A DNA stretch of 64,000 nucleotides from Kosakonia sp. SMBL-WEM22 (GTDB lineage: Bacteria > Pseudomonadota > Gammaproteobacteria > Enterobacterales > Enterobacteriaceae): the NCBI RefSeq assembly GCF_014490785.1, contig NZ_CP051488.1:1674001-1738000 (forward strand), in the 5' to 3' direction. The notes beneath the pieces were generated by a model. The model ran no database searches. It had not been told where the DNA came from and saw only the letters and a program-made list of their open reading frames with translations. Below are positions 43,469-52,398 of this stretch, one piece after another; positions within the stretch are counted from its first letter, which is position 1, and each line of letters begins with the position of its first letter. The position numbers and the translations under genes are program-made.

Positions 43469-43852
43469 TTAGCCCTGTGCTTTACGGTAATGGGCTTCCA
43501 TCTCATCCAGCGCGGCCTGGTTCTCCAGCCCCCACTGGTACATCTGCTCAATCGGCCCGGCGAAGGTTTTGCCCAGCGGCGTGAGGCGGTAATCGACTTT
43601 CGGCGGGACGACGTCATAAACGTGGCGGGCGATCAGGCCGCGCTGCTCCAGCTCTTTTAGCGTCTGGAAGAGCATTTTTTTGGAGATCCCCTGCAGGCTG
43701 CGCTGCAACTCGCCAGTGCGGGCGCGCTCGTCAGGCCAGTGGTAGAGCGCGTGGAGCACCATGGTGCTCCACTTGACGGAGAAGAGATCCATCAGGCGGC
43801 GCGGCGGCGAATCCGCATAAAAAAAGAGTTTGCCATCAACCCAGGCTGGCAT
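43469..43852 (-). CDS. HxlR-family transcriptional regulator
   Basis: 127-aa winged-helix protein of the HxlR type (DLFSVKWSTMVLHAL, GISKKMLFQTLKELEQRGLI, KVDYRLTPLGKTF). The N-terminal redox cysteine of many HxlR proteins is absent. Divergent from the zinc alcohol dehydrogenase with about 110 bp between, so it probably controls that gene, perhaps in response to an aldehyde or other electrophile. Confidence 0.86.
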   Translation of the reverse strand: MPAWVDGKLFFYADSPPRRLMDLFSVKWSTMVLHALYHWPDERARTGELQRSLQGISKKMLFQTLKELEQRGLIARHVYDVVPPKVDYRLTPLGKTFAGPIEQMYQWGLENQAALDEMEAHYRKAQG

Positions 43853-43961
43853 AGAAAGCCCTCATCATTGGTCACCAAATGGTAACTACTATCAATTGTG
43901 AACCTTGCGGACTATAGTCTGCCGTCTTCACGTTATTAACGCCAGCCCATCTGGAGACCTT

Positions 43962-45011
43962 ATGAAAATCAATGCACTGGTCGCGGTCGATGCCGCAAAA
44001 CCGCTGACGCCCGGCAACATTACCCTTCGCCCGCTGCAAAACCAGGATGTCAAAATCGACATTCTTTACTGCGGCGTCTGCCACTCCGATCTGCATATGG
44101 CGCGCAATGAGTGGGCGGTAAGCCGCTATCCGCTGGTGCCGGGACATGAGATTGTCGGCCGCGTCAGCGCCACCGGCGCGGGAGTGTCCGCCTTTCAGGT
44201 TGGCGATATTGTTGGCGTCGGGGTGATGGTCGACTCCTGCCGCGAATGCCACTTCTGCAAACAGCATGAAGAGCAGTATTGCGAAGCGGGCTTTACCGCC
44301 ACCTATAACGGGATTGATAAATACACCGGCGAGAGCACCTGGGGCGGTTACGCCGAAAGCGTGATTGTCGATCAGGATTTTGTCGTCTCGGTACCGCAAA
44401 ACTTGCCGCTGGCGGGCGTGGCCCCGCTGCTCTGCGCAGGCGTTACCGTCTGGTCGCCGCTGCGCCACTTCAACGTTAAAGCGGGTGATGCGGTGGGTGT
44501 TGTCGGCCTTGGCGGGTTAGGGCATATGGCGGTTAAGCTGGCGAGCGCGCTGGGTGCCGAGGTAACGCTGTTTACCACCTCGCCGGAGAAGGGCGAAGAT
44601 GCCCGCCGTCTCGGCGCAAAACGCGTGGTTGTCTCGCGCGATGCGGCGCAAATGGCTGCCTGCCAAACGTCGCTGGATTTTATTATCGACTGCGTCGCGG
44701 CGCCCCACGATCTCGACCCCTACCTGGCGACGCTGAAAACCAACGGCCGCCTGGTGCTGGTGGGGATCCCCGATCAGCCGCATGCGTCACCCAACATCAC
44801 ACCGATGGTCTTTCGCCGTTTAAGCATCAGCGGCTCGTCGATTGGCAGCATCCGCGAGACTCAGGAGATGCTCGATTTCTGCGGCCAGCACGGCATCACG
44901 GCGGATGTAGAGATGATCGGCGGTGAGGGAATTGAAGACGCCTTCGCCCGCATGCTGAAAGGCGATGTGAAATACCGCTTTGTTATCGATATGCAGGCTA
45001 CACGCTGGTAA
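43962..45011 (+). CDS. Zinc-dependent alcohol/aldehyde reductase, YahK-like
   Basis: 349 aa, the length of E. coli YahK, start MKINAL with GGAGA upstream. Catalytic zinc ligands C37 or C40 (YCGVCHSDLH) and H62 (PGHEIVG); structural zinc cysteines C93, C96, C99 and C107; Rossmann motif GLGGLGH. The MDR/cinnamyl-alcohol-dehydrogenase branch usually uses NADPH and reduces broad-range aldehydes. Adjacent divergent HxlR regulator suggests induction by a reactive carbonyl. It is a relative of YahK, not at its E. coli position. Confidence 0.88.
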   Translation: MKINALVAVDAAKPLTPGNITLRPLQNQDVKIDILYCGVCHSDLHMARNEWAVSRYPLVPGHEIVGRVSATGAGVSAFQVGDIVGVGVMVDSCRECHFCKQHEEQYCEAGFTATYNGIDKYTGESTWGGYAESVIVDQDFVVSVPQNLPLAGVAPLLCAGVTVWSPLRHFNVKAGDAVGVVGLGGLGHMAVKLASALGAEVTLFTTSPEKGEDARRLGAKRVVVSRDAAQMAACQTSLDFIIDCVAAPHDLDPYLATLKTNGRLVLVGIPDQPHASPNITPMVFRRLSISGSSIGSIRETQEMLDFCGQHGITADVEMIGGEGIEDAFARMLKGDVKYRFVIDMQATRW

Positions 45012-45022
45012 CTGGCCCAGCC

Positions 45023-45388
45023 TCACACAAGCGCGACGTGCTCCTGCGGCACCCAGCCGAGGTCGCCGTCCGCTTTTTCTGCCAGATACCAGCCGTTAAG
45101 GCTCTGGTGCACCGTAAGTTGCTCGCCGGTTTGCACGGTGAGTTCGTGTGCGCAGTAGGCTTGCTGGCAGATCCCTTCATGGGCGCTAACCGGTGTAAAG
45201 AGCTGCTGCGGCGCCCAGCCCGCTTTTCCCGAATCTAACGTTACCCAAATCCAGCCGCGCCACTGCAGATCGCAGTGGCTAATTTGTGCTCTTTCCCCCT
45301 CGCGGATGGTCAGCGGATCGGGATAGGCCGAGCGATAATCACGCATCACTTTTACGCTGGTTGGCAGCGGGTAAGAGACTGCTTTCAT
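45023..45388 (-). CDS. Protein with two SH3-like domains
   Basis: 121 aa consisting of two bacterial/variant SH3 repeats, each with an ALYDF-like VMRDYRSAYPDPLTIREGE / AHELTVQTGEQLTV start and a W..GWVP-type end (KAGWAPQQL, DLGWVPQEH). No signal peptide. GGAGA before the ATG. A small peptide- or ligand-binding protein; function unknown. Right edge of the accessory block before bssR. Confidence 0.75.
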   Translation of the reverse strand: MKAVSYPLPTSVKVMRDYRSAYPDPLTIREGERAQISHCDLQWRGWIWVTLDSGKAGWAPQQLFTPVSAHEGICQQAYCAHELTVQTGEQLTVHQSLNGWYLAEKADGDLGWVPQEHVALV

Positions 45389-45571
45389 TCTCCTTCTCTC
45401 CTGACATCACGAAGCGCGTTTTTAACAAGCGAAACGGCAGGCCAGCCCAGAGCTGGCGCGGTCTGTGTAAAAGATCGTCAAAAGGAGAATATTATTGACC
45501 AAACCCATACCCTTGGTCAAAAAGCAGCCATACTATTTATCTGCCCAATGGCTGACAAGGGAGGTATAAGT

Positions 45572-45955
45572 ATGACCGCTGATGAACTCGCTCGTCGTTT
45601 GGTAATGAAGTTGATGACTGCCAGAACAGACCTTGCGGCCTATATCCAGATGCGCAAAGCGAAAGGGTATATGTCGGTCAACGAAAACGATCGTCTGCGT
45701 GAGATGTTTTTTGCCCTGGCGCTGGAGATCCGCGATAAAAGCGAAAGATTGCAAGAGATACAGGATCGCGATACGCGCAGTGCTATGTACAGTGCCGAAG
45801 AGGCGCTCTCTTCCGCCGCCGTTTCACTGATGAGCGGGCGAAGAGATTGTGCCAACTTTATCTCGGTAAACGTCGATAAGCTGGAGCTTTCGCTCAATAT
45901 CCTCGATTACAGCATTCAATACCTGAATGAGCACTCTCCGCTTGCTGAAGCCTGA
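45572..45955 (+). CDS. bssR: Biofilm formation regulator BssR
   Basis: 127 aa, same length as E. coli BssR, with strong AAGGGAGG before the ATG. The sequence ARTDLAAYIQMRKAKGYMSV and AEEALSSAAVSLMSG..DC match E. coli BssR. Small helical cytoplasmic protein reported to affect biofilm formation and AI-2/indole-related signalling in E. coli; mechanism unknown. In E. coli it directly follows rimO. Confidence 0.93.
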   Translation: MTADELARRLVMKLMTARTDLAAYIQMRKAKGYMSVNENDRLREMFFALALEIRDKSERLQEIQDRDTRSAMYSAEEALSSAAVSLMSGRRDCANFISVNVDKLELSLNILDYSIQYLNEHSPLAEA

Positions 45956-45978
45956 GACGCTTCCACACCCTGACCCAT

Positions 45979-45998
45979 AAGGGGAGCCCGCTCCCCTT
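45979..45998 (+). terminator. Terminator of bssR
   Basis: Perfect 9-bp stem AAGGGGAGC/GCTCCCCTT with a 2-nt gap, followed by TTA. About 24 bp after the bssR stop. Confidence 0.8.
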
Positions 45999-46086
45999 TA
46001 TGCTTAAGCTTTTGTAAAAGCAAACCCACCCGCGAAATCGATGGCTAACCTTTATCGAGGCTTACCGCTTAATAAAGGAGTGCCCT

Positions 46087-47193
46087 GTGCGCCATCTTCC
46101 TCTGTCATTACTTTTTCTCTCCACCTCTGTGCTTGCCGCCCCGGCTGCGGTGAATGTTGATGTCCTGCAAACGAAACTCGATCACCCCTGGGCGCTGGCC
46201 TTTTTACCCGATGACGGCGGAATGCTGATCACCCTGCGGGGCGGCGAGCTGCGCCATTGGCAGGCGGGCAAGGGGCTTTCCGATCCGATAAGCGGTGTGC
46301 CAAAAGTGTGGGCGCAGGGTCAAGGAGGTTTGCTTGATGTGGCGCTGGCACCCGATTTTGCCTCATCAAGACGCGTATGGCTGAGCTACGCCGAAGCGGG
46401 GCAGGATGGTAAAGCGGGAACCGCCGTCGGGTTTGGTCGCCTGAGCGCCGATGGTAAAGCGCTGGAGCAGTTCCAGACCGTTTTCCGCCAGCAGCCTAAG
46501 CTTTCAACCGGCAACCACTTTGGCGGTCGGTTAGTGTTTGATGGCAAAGGCTATTTGTGGATTGCGCTGGGTGAGAACAATCAGCGCCCGACGGCGCAAG
46601 AGCTGGATAAGTTGCAGGGCAAGCTGGTGCGGCTGACGGATCAGGGCAAGGTGCCGGCGGATAACCCGTTTGCAGACAAGCCGGGCGCGCGACCGGAGAT
46701 CTGGTCTTATGGCATTCGTAACCCGCAGGGGATGGCGATCAACCCCTGGAGCCAGGCGCTGTGGCTAAATGAGCACGGCCCGCGCGGCGGGGATGAGATC
46801 AACGTGCCTGAAAAGGGTAAAAACTACGGCTGGCCGATTGCCACCTGGGGGATCAACTACAGCGGGTTGAAGATCCCGGAAGCGAAAGGCGGCATTGTCG
46901 AGGGGACCGAGCAGCCAATCTTCTACTGGAAGGAGTCTCCGGCGGTCAGCGGCATGACTTTTTACAATGCAGATACTTTTAAGCTATGGAAGAACAAGCT
47001 TTTTATCGGCGCGCTGAAGGATAAGGATGTGATTGTGATGAGCGTCGATGGCAACAAGGTGAGTGAAGATGGCCGCATTCTTGGCGATCGCAATCACCGT
47101 ATCCGCGACGTGCGCGTTGGCCCGGATGGGTATTTGTATGTCTTAACAGACGAGAGCAACGGCGAGTTGTGGAAGGTGAGCCCGGCATCGTAA
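46087..47193 (+). CDS. yliI: PQQ-dependent aldose sugar dehydrogenase YliI
   Basis: Periplasmic soluble aldose dehydrogenase of the sGDH/Asd type, needing PQQ and calcium. GTG start at 46087 behind AAAGGAG; 368 aa. Signal peptide to about residue 17. Six-bladed propeller signature with HPWALAFLP, the catalytic-type histidine in GNHFGGRL, GYGIRNPQG-like SYGIRNPQGM and NEHGPRGGDEIN. Enterobacteria of this group may or may not make PQQ; no pqq genes are in the window. Same neighbours as in E. coli. Confidence 0.95.
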   Translation: MRHLPLSLLFLSTSVLAAPAAVNVDVLQTKLDHPWALAFLPDDGGMLITLRGGELRHWQAGKGLSDPISGVPKVWAQGQGGLLDVALAPDFASSRRVWLSYAEAGQDGKAGTAVGFGRLSADGKALEQFQTVFRQQPKLSTGNHFGGRLVFDGKGYLWIALGENNQRPTAQELDKLQGKLVRLTDQGKVPADNPFADKPGARPEIWSYGIRNPQGMAINPWSQALWLNEHGPRGGDEINVPEKGKNYGWPIATWGINYSGLKIPEAKGGIVEGTEQPIFYWKESPAVSGMTFYNADTFKLWKNKLFIGALKDKDVIVMSVDGNKVSEDGRILGDRNHRIRDVRVGPDGYLYVLTDESNGELWKVSPAS

Positions 47194-47242
47194 TCGCGCC
47201 GTATGTCGTTGGTTATCCCACATAGCGTATATGCGGTTTGTC

Positions 47243-47351
47243 TTGCCGGATGGCGGCTGCGCCTTATCTGGCCTACGGGAATGAAGCTGCTGAAACCGAG
47301 TAGGCCGGATAAGCGCCAGCGCCATCCGGCAATCAAACCATCCGGCAATTA
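47243..47351. repeat. BIME between yliI and gstB
   Basis: REP TTGCCGGATGGCGGCTGCG..TTATCTGGCC, inverted REP GGCCGGATAAGCG..CCATCCGGCAA and a third partial CCATCCGGCAATTA at the right end. Confidence 0.85.
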
Positions 47352-47356
47352 ATCGA

Positions 47357-47986
47357 TCACGTCACCGGGATCATCACGTTATGGCGAAACGCCGGGCGCT
47401 CACAAAGCTGCGCGTACCAGCGCTGCAGATGCGGGTGCGTGGCCCAGCTCAGGCCGGGAATATTAAACAGGTTATAGACAAACGGGCCGACGGCGATATC
47501 GCCACAGCCAAATGCCTCGCCCGAGAGCCACTGCGTCTTTGCCAGCGCATCATCAAGCAGCTGTAACGCGTTATCGAGCGCCTCTTTTGACGACGCAATC
47601 ACCGCATGATCGCGATTTTCTGCTGCCGTTCGCACCAGGTTCATCAGCAGCGGGCTATGTTTCGGTGCCAGCGTGCTCAGCGCCCAGTCCATCCACTTAT
47701 CGCCCTGCGCCCGTGCGGCAGGAGACTCCAGCCACAACCGGCTTTGACCATACTGTGCAACCAGGTAGCGCACAATGGTGTTCGATTCCCACAGCACGGC
47801 ACCGGTTTCGTCGTCGCGCAACAGCGGCACCAGCCCGTTAGGGTTCATCGCCAGGTATTCAGGATCGTGATTAACGCCATACTCCCGGCCCGCCAGAATA
47901 TGCTCATAGGGCAGCTCCAGTTCATCCAGCAGCCAGCGCACTTTTTTGACATTCGTCGAATTATTCCGTCCCCATAGCGTGATCAT
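47357..47986 (-). CDS. gstB: Glutathione S-transferase GstB
   Basis: Cytoplasmic GST, 209 aa (E. coli 208). Thioredoxin-like N-domain with LWGRNNSTNVKKVRWLL at the start, cis-proline region GLVPLLRDDE and ESNTIVRYL, then an all-helical C-domain. In E. coli GstB conjugates bromoacetate-type electrophiles. GGGGG precedes the ATG. Divergent from dacC. Confidence 0.95.
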   Translation of the reverse strand: MITLWGRNNSTNVKKVRWLLDELELPYEHILAGREYGVNHDPEYLAMNPNGLVPLLRDDETGAVLWESNTIVRYLVAQYGQSRLWLESPAARAQGDKWMDWALSTLAPKHSPLLMNLVRTAAENRDHAVIASSKEALDNALQLLDDALAKTQWLSGEAFGCGDIAVGPFVYNLFNIPGLSWATHPHLQRWYAQLCERPAFRHNVMIPVT

Positions 47987-48219
47987 TTTTACCCCCGTGC
48001 AAAAGTGTGTTTCAGTGGATCTATCGTGGGCGAAACTTAACGTTCTGGCAACGACTTAGAAAAATAATGCACAACAGGCGCGCAACAGGCTGTTATTGCG
48101 TAAACTTTAAAAACTTTACCCAGTAGCGGTTTTTTTCGTTTCGTTTGTGCGTTATTACTCACCGTTTGTTACGGCACGGTGATGTGACGTTTTATTGAAA
48201 GGATACTCGGGTGGCTTAT
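47987..48219. promoter_or_regulatory. Divergent gstB / dacC control region
   Basis: 233 bp; AAAGGA at about 48197 serves dacC. No repeat or RNA gene recognised. Confidence 0.4.
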
Positions 48220-49422
48220 ATGACGCAGTTCTCTCTATCCCTTCGCGGCCTGGCAGCAGGATCCGCGCTGTTGTTTCTCTTCTCCCCTTCGTTATATGCA
48301 GTGGAACAAACCCCTGCCGCACCCCCGGTTGATGCCCGGGCGTGGATCCTGATGGATTACGCCAGCGGCAAAGTGCTGGCGGAGGGCAACGCCGACGAAA
48401 AACTCGACCCTGCCAGCCTGACCAAACTGATGACCAGCTATGTGGTCGGCCAGGCGCTGAAAGCGGGGAAAATCCACCTGACCGATACCGTCACCGTCGG
48501 CAAAGATGCGTGGGCGACCGGCAACCCGGCGCTGCGCGGCTCGTCACTGATGTTTCTCAAACCTGGCGATCAGGTATCAGTGGCAGATCTGAATAAAGGG
48601 GTCATTATTCAGTCCGGCAATGATGCCAGCATCGCCATCGCCGATTATGTCGCAGGGAGCCAGGACTCCTTTGTCAGCCTGATGAACAGCTATGCGCAAA
48701 AGCTCGGCCTGACCAATACCACCTTCAAAACCGTCCACGGTCTTGATGCGCCGGGGCAGTTCAGCACTGCGCGCGATATGGCGCTGCTCGGCAAAGCGTT
48801 AATCCACGACGTGCCGGACGAGTACGCGATCCATAAAGAGAAAGAGTTCACCTTCAATAAGATCCGCCAGCCCAACCGTAACCGGCTGCTGTGGAGCACC
48901 AGCATGAACGTGGATGGCATGAAAACCGGTACCACCGAGGGGGCAGGCTACAACCTCGTCGCCTCGGCAACCCAGGGTGATATGCGCCTCATCTCCGTGG
49001 TGCTGGGAGCGAAAACCGATCGCATCCGCTTTAACGAGTCAGAGAAACTGCTCACCTGGGGTTTCCGCTTTTTCGAAACGGTCACACCAGTGAAACCTGA
49101 CGCCACGTTTGTCAGCCAGCGCGTCTGGTTTGGCGACAGCAGTGAAGCGAAGCTTGGCGCAGGCGAGGCGGGATCGATCACCATTCCCAAAGGGCAGTTT
49201 AAAAACCTGAAAGCGAGCTTCACCCTCAATCAGCCGGAGCTTGAAGCACCGCTGAAGAAGGGCCAGGTGGTGGGCACCATCAACTTCCAGCTCAATGACA
49301 AAACCATTGAGCAGCGCCCGCTGGTGGTGATGGAAGCAGTGAATGAAGCGGGCTTCTTTGGCCGGATGTGGGATTTTGTCCTGCTGAAGTTCCACCAGTG
49401 GTTTGGTAGCTGGTTCTCATAA
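48220..49422 (+). CDS. dacC: D-alanyl-D-alanine carboxypeptidase DacC (PBP6)
   Basis: Penicillin-binding protein that trims terminal D-alanine from peptidoglycan stem peptides, anchored to the outer face of the inner membrane. ATG at 48220 gives 400 aa as in E. coli; a GTG three codons earlier is an alternative. Signal peptide to about residue 27. Active site S66-x-x-K69 (SLTK), SGN in QSGNDAS and KTGTTE. C-terminal amphipathic anchor FVLLKFHQWFGSWF. Confidence 0.96.
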   Translation: MTQFSLSLRGLAAGSALLFLFSPSLYAVEQTPAAPPVDARAWILMDYASGKVLAEGNADEKLDPASLTKLMTSYVVGQALKAGKIHLTDTVTVGKDAWATGNPALRGSSLMFLKPGDQVSVADLNKGVIIQSGNDASIAIADYVAGSQDSFVSLMNSYAQKLGLTNTTFKTVHGLDAPGQFSTARDMALLGKALIHDVPDEYAIHKEKEFTFNKIRQPNRNRLLWSTSMNVDGMKTGTTEGAGYNLVASATQGDMRLISVVLGAKTDRIRFNESEKLLTWGFRFFETVTPVKPDATFVSQRVWFGDSSEAKLGAGEAGSITIPKGQFKNLKASFTLNQPELEAPLKKGQVVGTINFQLNDKTIEQRPLVVMEAVNEAGFFGRMWDFVLLKFHQWFGSWFS

Positions 49423-49451
49423 CCGCACGTGACCGTGCCTGGCGGGCGAGG

Positions 49452-50210
49452 TCAGTAGAGAAGGGTGATCTGCTCTTTTTTCGCCGCGCTGACCAGGCCA
49501 TCATCCGGCCGGCGGTCGCTGACAATCACATCGAAACGGTTTAACGCGCCCATGCAGGCAGGGCGCACTTTGCCAAATTTGCTGTGATCGACCACCAGCA
49601 CATGGCGCTGGGCGCTGTTCATTGCCCAGTGCTTTACCGGCAGCTCTTCAAGGTTAAAGCAGGTCGCGCCCTGCTCCGTGTGTACGCCCGCCGCAGAGTA
49701 GAAAGCGATGTCCGGGCGCAGGTTGCTCAGGGTTTCATTGAAGTTCAGCGGCTTAAAAATGGCATTGCTGGCGTGAAATTCGCCACCGCTGAGAATGGCG
49801 CGGCACAGCGGTTTTTCTTGCAGTGCCAGAAAGGTGTTCAGCGAGTAGCAGACGGCGGTGAAGGGCAGCTCCTGAGGCAGTGCGTCGATGATCCACGGCG
49901 TGGTGGTGCCGCAGTCAAAAAAGGCCATCTGGTGCGGTTGCAGAAGGGCGGCGGCGAGCTTTGCCGCGCGGCGCTTCTCTTCGACGAGGCGGTTTTTCTG
50001 ATCGCTTAATAGATAGTGGCTGGCGGAGCGCGGTTCGAGCACAATATAGCCGCCGAGCAGCACCACCGGAGCGCTGTTGGCGCTGAGGTCGCGACGAATG
50101 GTCATTTCAGAAACGCCCAGCAGGCCGGCTGCCTCTTTCAGATGGAGCTTGTCGCTGCGCTTGAGCGCTGCCAGCAGCTGGTTGATCCGCTCGTCACGTC
50201 TTGTTTCCAT
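49452..50210 (-). CDS. deoR: Deoxyribose operon repressor DeoR
   Basis: 252-aa DeoR-family repressor of nucleoside and deoxyribose catabolism; deoxyribose-5-phosphate is the known inducer in E. coli. N-terminal HTH (LKEAAGLLGVSEMTIRRDLS) and sensor domain with FDCGTTTPWI. Same place and length as in E. coli, convergent with dacC. Last 30 bp before dacC hold no hairpin. Confidence 0.95.
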   Translation of the reverse strand: METRRDERINQLLAALKRSDKLHLKEAAGLLGVSEMTIRRDLSANSAPVVLLGGYIVLEPRSASHYLLSDQKNRLVEEKRRAAKLAAALLQPHQMAFFDCGTTTPWIIDALPQELPFTAVCYSLNTFLALQEKPLCRAILSGGEFHASNAIFKPLNFNETLSNLRPDIAFYSAAGVHTEQGATCFNLEELPVKHWAMNSAQRHVLVVDHSKFGKVRPACMGALNRFDVIVSDRRPDDGLVSAAKKEQITLLY

Positions 50211-50228
50211 AATTCACCCGAATAAAAG

Positions 50229-50252
50229 AAAGCCCCGCATAAGCGGGGCCTT
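50229..50252 (-). terminator. Terminator of ybjG
   Basis: Perfect 7-bp stem GCCCCGC/GCGGGGC with a 4-nt loop and a T-rich run (TTTCTTTTA) on the ybjG strand, between ybjG and deoR. Confidence 0.85.
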
Positions 50253-50274
50253 TATCTTACCTGCGCCCTGGCGC

Positions 50275-50883
50275 TTAGTCACGCATCCAGCCGCGACGGA
50301 TCGGGAAGGCAAAACAGAGACGATAGATCTGCTGCGCGGTGTGATAAATCTTCTCACCGAAGGCCTGCCACAGAATTTGCGCGCCCAGGCAGCCGCAGAT
50401 GCCAACCAGCAAGCCACCGAGCATATCCAGCGGCCAGTGGACGCCGAGATAAACGCGTGACCAGGCGATGGCCAGCGCCGTCACCATCAGGGCCGCGCCG
50501 GACCAGAAACGGTGCCAGGCAAAAAACGCGACGGCAAAGGTGAAGATCACCGTACCGTGGTCGCTTGGGAAGGAGTCATCCGCCGCGTGCGGCAGGAAGT
50601 TATAGCCGACATGATCGACAAAAGGTCTGTCGTGCGGAAAGGTATGGCCTAAAATCCATGAAAGCGAGAGGCTGACGACGATCGCCAGTGCCACTTTGAT
50701 CACCAGTTGACGCTGGGCGCTGACCTGGCTGCGCGGCCCCCATAGCCACAGCCCAACCGCCAGCAGCGGCACGATATTGATCAGATCTTTGGCAACAAAG
50801 TGGGCAACGGTCAGGAGCCAGGCCGGCGAGTCGGGCGTGGCGTTGATCCAGTAAAACAGGGTGTGATTCAGGCTCTCTAACAT
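50275..50883 (-). CDS. ybjG: Undecaprenyl-diphosphatase YbjG
   Basis: PAP2-family membrane phosphatase that regenerates undecaprenyl phosphate for cell-wall synthesis. Start MLESLNH at 50883, 202 aa. Phosphatase motifs in order: HDRPFVDH, PSDH and SRVYLGVHWPLD, with five or six membrane segments. The 22-codon extension upstream is rejected. Divergent from mdfA as in E. coli, where ybjG also contributes to bacitracin tolerance. Confidence 0.95.
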   Translation of the reverse strand: MLESLNHTLFYWINATPDSPAWLLTVAHFVAKDLINIVPLLAVGLWLWGPRSQVSAQRQLVIKVALAIVVSLSLSWILGHTFPHDRPFVDHVGYNFLPHAADDSFPSDHGTVIFTFAVAFFAWHRFWSGAALMVTALAIAWSRVYLGVHWPLDMLGGLLVGICGCLGAQILWQAFGEKIYHTAQQIYRLCFAFPIRRGWMRD

Positions 50884-51135
50884 AGACAGGTTACTCTTTG
50901 ATGACAGTCCGTATTGATCAAAGCGCTCACCATAAAAGCGGTGCGGCACGCGGTAAAGGGGTTTTGTCTTACTCCACCGAGAGTTAGACGATTCCTGGTC
51001 TCAGGGTACGCCCCGTCACTTAAGTAAACCTTAAACAAGTGAACAAGTGTTTTATCTGTTCTCACGGGAGAATTCACTACCGTCGCGCGGTGGCTTTGAT
51101 TACACTCTGCGCGATTTTCCAAAGGAAGAGATTAC

Positions 51136-52368
51136 ATGCAAAACCATACCCTTTCCGGCCAACGTCTGGGACGACGGGCGCTGTTATTCCCTCTCTGTCT
51201 GGTGCTTTACGAATTCTCCACCTATATCGGCAACGATATGATCCAGCCCGGTATGCTAACGGTGGTCGAGCAATATAACGCGGGCATTGAGTGGGTTCCG
51301 ACTTCGATGACCGCCTACCTGGCGGGCGGCATGTTCTTACAGTGGCTGTTAGGGCCGCTCTCCGACCGCATCGGCCGTCGCCCGGTGATGCTGGCCGGCG
51401 TGGTGTGGTTTATTGTCACCTGCCTGGCGACCCTGCTGGCGCAGAACATTGAGCAGTTCACACTGTTGCGCTTTTTACAGGGTATTAGCCTCTGCTTTAT
51501 TGGCGCCGTGGGGTACGCGGCGATTCAGGAGTCCTTTGAGGAGGCGGTCTGTATCAAGATAACCGCTCTGATGGCGAACGTCGCACTGATCGCCCCCCTG
51601 CTTGGCCCGCTGGTGGGGGCGGCGTGGGTGCATGCCGCCCCGTGGGAAGGGATGTTCGTTCTCTTTGCGCTGCTGGCGGCCTTCTCCTTCTTCGGGCTAC
51701 AGCGGGCGATGCCGGAGACCGCCACCCGTCTTGGCGAGAAGCTCTCATTTTCAACTCTGTGGCGCGATTACGCCGAGGTGCTGAAGAACGTGCGCTTTGT
51801 CGCAGGTGCGCTGGCGATAGGCTTTGTCAGCCTGCCGCTGCTGGCGTGGATTGCCCAGTCGCCGATTATTATCATCAGCGGCGAGCAGCTCAGCAGCTAT
51901 GAGTACGGTTTGTTGCAGGTGCCGATTTTCGGCGCGCTGATTGTCGGCAACCTGGTGCTGGCGCGGCTGACCTCGCGGCGTACCGTGCGCGCACTGATCA
52001 TTCTTGGCGGCTGGCCAATCGTTGCTGGCCTGCTGCTGGCGGCATTTGCCACCGTTTCCTCTTCTCATGCCTATTTGTGGATGACGGCCGGGTTGAGCGT
52101 TTACGCCTTCGGGATTGGCCTTGCCAACGCCGGGCTGGTGCGCCTGACGCTGTTCGCCAGCGAGATGAGTAAGGGCACGGTATCGGCGGCGATGGGTATG
52201 CTGCAGATGTTTATCTTTACCGTCGGCATTGAGCTGAGCAAGCATGCTTGGCTGATCGGCGGCAACGGGCTCTTTAGCCTGTTTAACTTGCTGAACGGCA
52301 TTATCTGGCTGGGGCTGATGGTGGTGTTTCTGCGCGATAAGCGCATGGGAAACTCGCTGGAAGGTTAA
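51136..52368 (+). CDS. mdfA: Multidrug transporter MdfA
   Basis: Proton-coupled MFS exporter (DHA1) of lipophilic cations, chloramphenicol and other drugs; 410 aa as in E. coli. The membrane-buried acidic residues E26 and D34 are both present (YEFSTYIGND), and the antiporter motif C region is conserved. AAGGAAGAG precedes the ATG. Twelve hydrophobic segments. Intrinsic backbone gene, not an acquired resistance gene. Confidence 0.96.
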   Translation: MQNHTLSGQRLGRRALLFPLCLVLYEFSTYIGNDMIQPGMLTVVEQYNAGIEWVPTSMTAYLAGGMFLQWLLGPLSDRIGRRPVMLAGVVWFIVTCLATLLAQNIEQFTLLRFLQGISLCFIGAVGYAAIQESFEEAVCIKITALMANVALIAPLLGPLVGAAWVHAAPWEGMFVLFALLAAFSFFGLQRAMPETATRLGEKLSFSTLWRDYAEVLKNVRFVAGALAIGFVSLPLLAWIAQSPIIIISGEQLSSYEYGLLQVPIFGALIVGNLVLARLTSRRTVRALIILGGWPIVAGLLLAAFATVSSSHAYLWMTAGLSVYAFGIGLANAGLVRLTLFASEMSKGTVSAAMGMLQMFIFTVGIELSKHAWLIGGNGLFSLFNLLNGIIWLGLMVVFLRDKRMGNSLEG

Positions 52369-52389
52369 GGCGGCAGCCCACTGGCCGCC
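52369..52389. terminator. Possible hairpin between mdfA and ybjJ
   Basis: Stem GGCGGC/GCCGCC in the 30-bp convergent gap. No T-run, so it may not terminate alone. Confidence 0.35.
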
Positions 52390-52398
52390 GCCCGATTG

